This document shows positions 7,170 to 7,678 of a DNA stretch of 7,678 nucleotides, piece after piece. The notes below the pieces were generated by a model, which ran no database searches, was not told the origin of the DNA, and saw only the letters and a list, made by a program, of their open reading frames with translations. The stretch is from Syntrophobacterales bacterium (GTDB lineage Bacteria; Desulfobacterota; Syntrophobacteria; BM002), in NCBI GenBank assembly GCA_030613915.1, contig JAUWKY010000101.1, positions 1-7,678 of the forward strand. The letters are read 5' to 3'. A program made the position numbers and the translations under genes. How positions within the stretch are numbered: the stretch's first letter is position 1; every line of letters starts with the position of its first letter.

Positions 7170-7225
7170 TGACACCTAATTCTGAGTGGACAAATCGGAA
7201 GATTAGTCTTATCTGGTTAGTGTCA
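7170..7225. repeat. Inverted repeat TGACACCTAA / TTAGTGTCA
   Basis: TGACACCTAA (7170-7179) is the inverse of TTAGTGTCA (7217-7225) apart from one unpaired C, over 37 nt of intervening sequence. It may be a protein-binding palindrome or an old element end, or chance in AT-rich DNA. Confidence 0.35.
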
Positions 7226-7288
7226 GAATGGTTTTTGACGTTAACACACCTGCAGGTAATTGGATTTAGGCATCTCGGAAGATGCATT

Positions 7289-7337
7289 TTATGAATATTT
7301 GGGACATGTATTCATAGTTCCGCGTCGATATTCATAA
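7289..7337. repeat. Triple TATTCATA repeat with two alternative hairpins
   Basis: TTATGAATAT (7289-7298) is perfectly inverted at 7328-7337. A third copy, TATTCATA (7309-7316), lies between them in the same orientation as the right copy. The left copy can thus pair with either of the other two: an 8-bp stem with an 11-nt loop or a 10-bp stem with a 29-nt loop. The position near the integrase gene makes a recombinase or repressor site conceivable. Confidence 0.5.
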
Positions 7338-7413
7338 ACAAGACTTCACACGTAAAAGTATAAGATAACATTCTATTCTCATATTAAACAGGATTTAACT
7401 TTTTTTGTGTCAA

Positions 7414-7436
7414 CCACGGGGCAAGGCGGCCCCTGG
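7414..7436 (-). terminator. GC-rich hairpin just after the integrase stop
   Basis: On the - strand, 6 nt past the integrase stop, CCA-GGGGC pairs with GCCCC-G-TGG around a 6-nt loop, with one bulged base. An A-rich run follows, not a U-run, so it is not a classic intrinsic terminator. It is a GC-rich island in AT-rich DNA and may act as an RNA-stabilising 3' structure. Confidence 0.3.
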
Positions 7437-7463
7437 GTGCAGTTAGGGTGCGGATGGGTGCAG
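7434..7463. repeat. Three helically phased 9-bp direct repeats
   Basis: TGGGTGCAG is present at 7434-7442 and 7455-7463, with a diverged copy AGGGTGCGG at 7445-7453. Spacing is 11 and 10 bp, about one helical turn, which would place all three on one face of the DNA. They span the stop codon of the integrase gene. They resemble the arrayed binding sites used by integrases or excisionases, but no function is shown. Confidence 0.45.
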
Positions 7464-7678
7464 GTTATCTAACTCGTCTACCTGCCATTTATGCTCCCTG
7501 GGCATCCAGTGTGCGTAGCGGTCCACTGTCATTCTCACCTTGCTATGGCCCAACTGCTTGCTCACATCGATAATGTTATCTCCCTTGGCCACTCGCAACG
7601 TAGCATAGGTGTGGCGGAGATCGTGAATCGTTATCGGTTTGGGAGCAACCCCCCTTAACCTTGAGAGCAGAGAAGCAT
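7443..7678 (-). CDS. Tyrosine recombinase/phage integrase, C-terminal part (5' end outside window)
   Basis: The - strand reads 77 codons to a TAA at 7443-7445 and continues beyond the right edge of the window. The catalytic end of the tyrosine recombinase family is clear: ITIHDLRHTYATL with the HxxR histidine and second catalytic Arg, QLGHSKVRMT with the third-box His, and VDRYAHW with the nucleophilic Tyr. The C-terminal tail (MPREHKWQVDELD and a few further residues) is like those of integrases from prophages and genomic islands. The visible active-site residues are intact, so there is no sign of decay in this part. It points left, towards mpl, opposite to all other genes in the window, and has no tRNA gene beside it here. 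Whether it is a phage, an island or a mobile plasmid integrase cannot be told. Confidence 0.9.
   Translation of the reverse strand, partial: ASLLSRLRGVAPKPITIHDLRHTYATLRVAKGDNIIDVSKQLGHSKVRMTVDRYAHWMPREHKWQVDELDNLHPSAP

Larger units (their letters stand above)
7017..7442. other. AT-rich non-coding region between mpl and the integrase gene
   Basis: No tRNA or convincing gene is visible on either strand. The base composition is visibly richer in A and T than the neighbouring genes. The stretch carries several inverted repeats, listed separately, and a 10-bp perfect palindrome ACCTGCAGGT (7248-7257). No clear terminator follows mpl. The composition change and the integrase gene at the right suggest that the junction of an integrated element lies within or close to this stretch. 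Confidence 0.55.

Noticed and set aside
7270..7285. Perfect 6-bp hairpin GCATCT-CGGA-AGATGC followed by ATTTTAT, a possible terminator.
   Set aside because: The stem is short and the T-tract is only four bases and interrupted; it lies 250 nt after mpl. Too weak to call.
7124..7294. A 56-codon open frame on the + strand (begins MSSPVLLGLDYR) in the AT-rich region.
   Set aside because: The AAGGG before it abuts the ATG with no spacer, the protein is not recognisable, and its end runs into the inverted repeat. Chance is the simpler explanation.
7383..7413. - strand TTGACA with TTTAAT as a promoter directed left.
   Set aside because: Spacing is 19 bp and no gene lies downstream in that direction; AT-rich DNA gives such matches often.

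Overview
This is a bacterial chromosomal segment of conserved housekeeping genes, all on the + strand, followed by a gene-poor stretch and the 3' end of a phage-type integrase gene on the - strand. Gene content (FtsH, FolP, GlmM, CoaX, L,D-carboxypeptidase, serine beta-lactamase fold protein, Mpl) indicates a diderm with meso-diaminopimelate peptidoglycan. Protein flavour and the heptamer-rich intergenic DNA suggest a deltaproteobacterium (Desulfobacterota). That is an impression from the sequence, not a database result.

Layout: 1-276 is the C-terminus of FtsH, overlapping folP (273-1121) by GTGA. 1115-1216 is a palindromic intergenic element built of 7-bp units. glmM follows (about 1231-2583) and its conserved N-terminus is readable, but no ATG, GTG or TTG stands where translation should begin. 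coaX (2586-3365) follows after 2 nt. After an 82-nt gap come an S66 L,D-carboxypeptidase gene (3448-4359) and a serine beta-lactamase-family hydrolase gene (4356-5453), overlapping by ATGA. A second, better preserved copy of the heptamer palindrome (5447-5562) separates these from mpl (5586-7016). From 7017 to 7442 there is AT-rich DNA with several inverted repeats and no convincing gene. The window closes with a partial tyrosine recombinase gene (7443-7678, - strand), probably the edge of an integrated element lying to the right.

How the genes fit together: ftsH-folP-glmM is a widely conserved neighbourhood. GlmM feeds UDP-GlcNAc synthesis and CoaX starts CoA synthesis. LdcA and Mpl are successive steps of cytoplasmic murein recycling: LdcA trims tetrapeptide to tripeptide, and Mpl joins tripeptide to UDP-MurNAc. 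The hydrolase between them has no visible signal peptide and may act on the same muropeptides.

The most unusual features are the two heptamer palindromes, which supply the stop codons of the genes to their left and run into the start regions of the genes to their right; the start-less glmM; and the repeat structure beside the integrase gene.
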